From Trebonia sp. (GTDB lineage: Bacteria > Actinomycetota > Actinomycetes > Streptosporangiales > Streptosporangiaceae), in NCBI GenBank assembly GCA_030038035.1, contig JASHPP010000770.1, positions 1-5,461 of the forward strand: DNA of 5,461 bases, written 5' to 3'. This document shows, one piece after another, positions 5,239 through 5,461 of this stretch. A program made the position numbers and the translations under genes. How positions within the stretch are numbered: the stretch's first letter is position 1; each line of letters opens with the position of its first letter. Under the pieces are notes generated by a model, which was not told where the DNA came from, did not search any database, and saw only the letters and a program-made list of their open reading frames with translations.

Positions 5239-5461
5239 ATGAGCAACCCGGAGATCACGCAGCGCGACCTACGGGCCCGGTCACGCGAGATCATGGATGC
5301 CGTCGAACACGGTCAGTCCTTTACGGTCACCCGTGACGGCCACCGGATCGGCGAACTGATCCCGCTGCGTCGGCGCCGCAGGTTCGTTTCCAGGCAGGAG
5401 TTCGCCGCCATGTCTCGCAACGCCCCTGAGGTCGACCTGGCGGCTTTCCGGGCGGATCAGG
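5239..5461 (+). CDS. Phd/YefM-family antitoxin (3' end outside window)
   Basis: The first 74 residues are visible. The start ITQRDLRARSREIMDAVEHG and the following strands SFTVTRDGHRIGELIPL are the Phd/YefM dimerisation and DNA-binding domain (about residues 5-45). RRRRRF and a less ordered segment follow, where the toxin-neutralising tail normally begins (FVSRQEFAAM onward). Such antitoxins repress their own operon and block a co-encoded toxin, usually a RelE/YoeB-like or Doc toxin or a VapC-type PIN RNase. The toxin gene should follow just past the window edge. ATG 5239 is fixed by the family start; only a weak GTGGGA precedes it, so translation may be inefficient or from a short leader. 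The frame is still open at the window end and may be nearly complete. Confidence 0.87.
   Translation, partial: MSNPEITQRDLRARSREIMDAVEHGQSFTVTRDGHRIGELIPLRRRRRFVSRQEFAAMSRNAPEVDLAAFRADQ

Noticed and set aside
1..5461. CRISPR array, tRNA or rRNA
   Set aside because: No regularly spaced repeats and no cloverleaf or rRNA-like sequence was seen on either strand.

Overview
This is a stretch of high-G+C DNA from an actinomycete, most likely a filamentous one of the Streptomyces/Streptosporangiales kind. The evidence is G/C-rich third codon positions in most genes, GTG starts, an IS982 transposase of the type common in streptomycetes, and typical actinobacterial families (TetR next to a SnoaL-like gene, GlsB/YeaQ membrane protein, Phd/YefM antitoxin). 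The assignment rests on composition and family resemblance only.

Left part (1-1199): the C-terminal end of a D-2-hydroxyacid dehydrogenase runs up to its stop codon. A complete, apparently intact IS982-family element of about 1 kb is inserted exactly there. It has perfect terminal inverted repeats and one DDE transposase. The dehydrogenase stop codon overlaps the left end of the element.

Middle part (1200-2683): a putative secreted lipoprotein gene has much lower G+C than its surroundings and rare ATA codons. It encodes a Cys-rich N-terminal half and a Ser/Thr/Val-rich, beta-strand-like C-terminal half that faintly resembles aerolysin/ETX-MTX2-type pore formers. About 490 bases without a convincing gene follow; this stretch carries several perfect 10-12 bp palindromes. 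The lipoprotein gene between an IS and non-coding or decayed DNA looks like a transfer hot spot.

Right-middle part (2684-3953): a TetR-type repressor gene on the minus strand is broken by a one-base frameshift and truncated at its 3' end. It diverges from an intact SnoaL/NTF2-like gene that it may once have controlled. That gene converges on a GlsB/YeaQ-family small membrane protein, with a strong GC-rich hairpin between them.

Right part (4101-5461): a minus-strand two-gene operon encodes an UlaG/UPF0173-like metallo-beta-lactamase-fold hydrolase followed by a small tyrosine-phosphatase-like protein, coupled by a 4-base GTGA overlap. It diverges from a Phd/YefM-type antitoxin gene that runs off the window edge. 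The 86-bp divergent region holds three TAGCAC half-sites, a likely antitoxin operator. No RNA gene or CRISPR array was seen.
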